From an uncultured Ruminiclostridium sp. (GTDB lineage Bacteria > Bacillota > Clostridia > Oscillospirales > Ruminococcaceae): a stretch of DNA of 14,294 bases. The stretch covers positions 1 through 14,294 of the forward strand of contig CAKSIR010000052.1 in assembly GCA_934462775.1 (NCBI GenBank), written 5' to 3'. The notes below the pieces were generated by a model. That model was not told where the DNA came from. It saw nothing but the letters and a program-made list of their open reading frames with translations, and ran no database searches. Of the stretch, positions 14,100-14,294 are shown piece by piece (within the stretch, counting starts at the first letter, position 1; each line of letters starts with the position of its first letter). The translations under genes were made by a program, and so were the position numbers.

Positions 14100-14294
14100 T
14101 CAGTTGATTGTTCCGAATTTATTGAAAGGCGTAATTCTGAAGAATGCCTTTCCTATGATATAGTTTTCGTCAACCATGCCGACAAGACCGCTGCGGCTGT
14201 CGGTTGACCAGTTTCTGTTGTCGCCCAATACAAAAATGCAGCCGGCAGGAACTGTAACCTCGCCTGTAAAATCAAGTCGGTTATGGGTATAGTC
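14100..14294 (-). CDS. lepB: Type I signal peptidase, C-terminal part (first of a tandem pair)
   Basis: The frame open to the right edge gives 64 residues ending in a TGA at 14100-14102. It contains VPAGCIFVLGDNRNWSTDSR, the conserved C-terminal signature of signal peptidase I, and ends IGKAFFRITPFNKFGTIN, closely parallel to GKAFFRIYPFDAFGVL in the downstream copy. The catalytic serine and lysine would lie outside the window, so activity cannot be judged. It is a paralogue in tandem, not a fragment of the same gene, because the downstream copy is complete. Confidence 0.93.
   Translation of the reverse strand, partial: DYTHNRLDFTGEVTVPAGCIFVLGDNRNWSTDSRSGLVGMVDENYIIGKAFFRITPFNKFGTIN

Overview
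The window is ordinary chromosomal core DNA from a low-to-medium GC Gram-positive bacterium, most likely a clostridium of the Ruminococcus/Oscillospiraceae type. This rests on AGGAGG-type ribosome-binding sites, a rbgA gene, tandem signal peptidase genes, a tig-clpP-clpX cluster, and an intergenic hairpin repeat at the left edge of a kind I associate with gut clostridia. The genus is an inference. No phage, IS element, CRISPR array or RNA gene is visible.

Left part (1-3153): a multi-hairpin repeat and a plus-strand terminator belonging to whatever lies to the left. Then comes a monocistronic minus-strand gap (glyceraldehyde-3-phosphate dehydrogenase) with its own terminator and promoter. A 236-bp divergent promoter region, rich in palindromes and carrying a Rex-box-like dyad, separates gap from the only plus-strand gene. 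That gene encodes a 534-residue protein fusing a complete Cof-type HAD phosphatase to a C-terminal half that looks like a PD-(D/E)XK-type nuclease domain followed by a winged helix. It is the most unusual item here.

Middle (3154-9305, all minus strand): rpsO-pnp (ribosomal protein S15 and polynucleotide phosphorylase), with two strong stem-loops between or before the genes and a candidate S15 leader. Upstream is tig-clpP-clpX, covering trigger factor, the ClpP peptidase and its ClpX unfoldase, with a clear extended -10 promoter in front of tig. The rpsO promoter -10 box lies inside a perfect 12-bp inverted repeat.

Right part (9306-14294, all minus strand): a tightly packed operon whose promoter is beyond the right edge. 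In transcription order it reads lepB (partial), lepB, rbgA, rnhB, yraN, thrC, metallophosphoesterase. Junctions are overlapping or 9-16 bp long, and two genes start with TTG. It combines protein secretion, 50S ribosome assembly, RNA/DNA hybrid removal and threonine synthesis.

I see no clear multi-gene novel system. The candidates for new biology are the HAD/nuclease-like fusion and several cis-regulatory RNA and DNA structures. All promoter, operator and RNA-structure calls come from reading the sequence by eye and were not computed.
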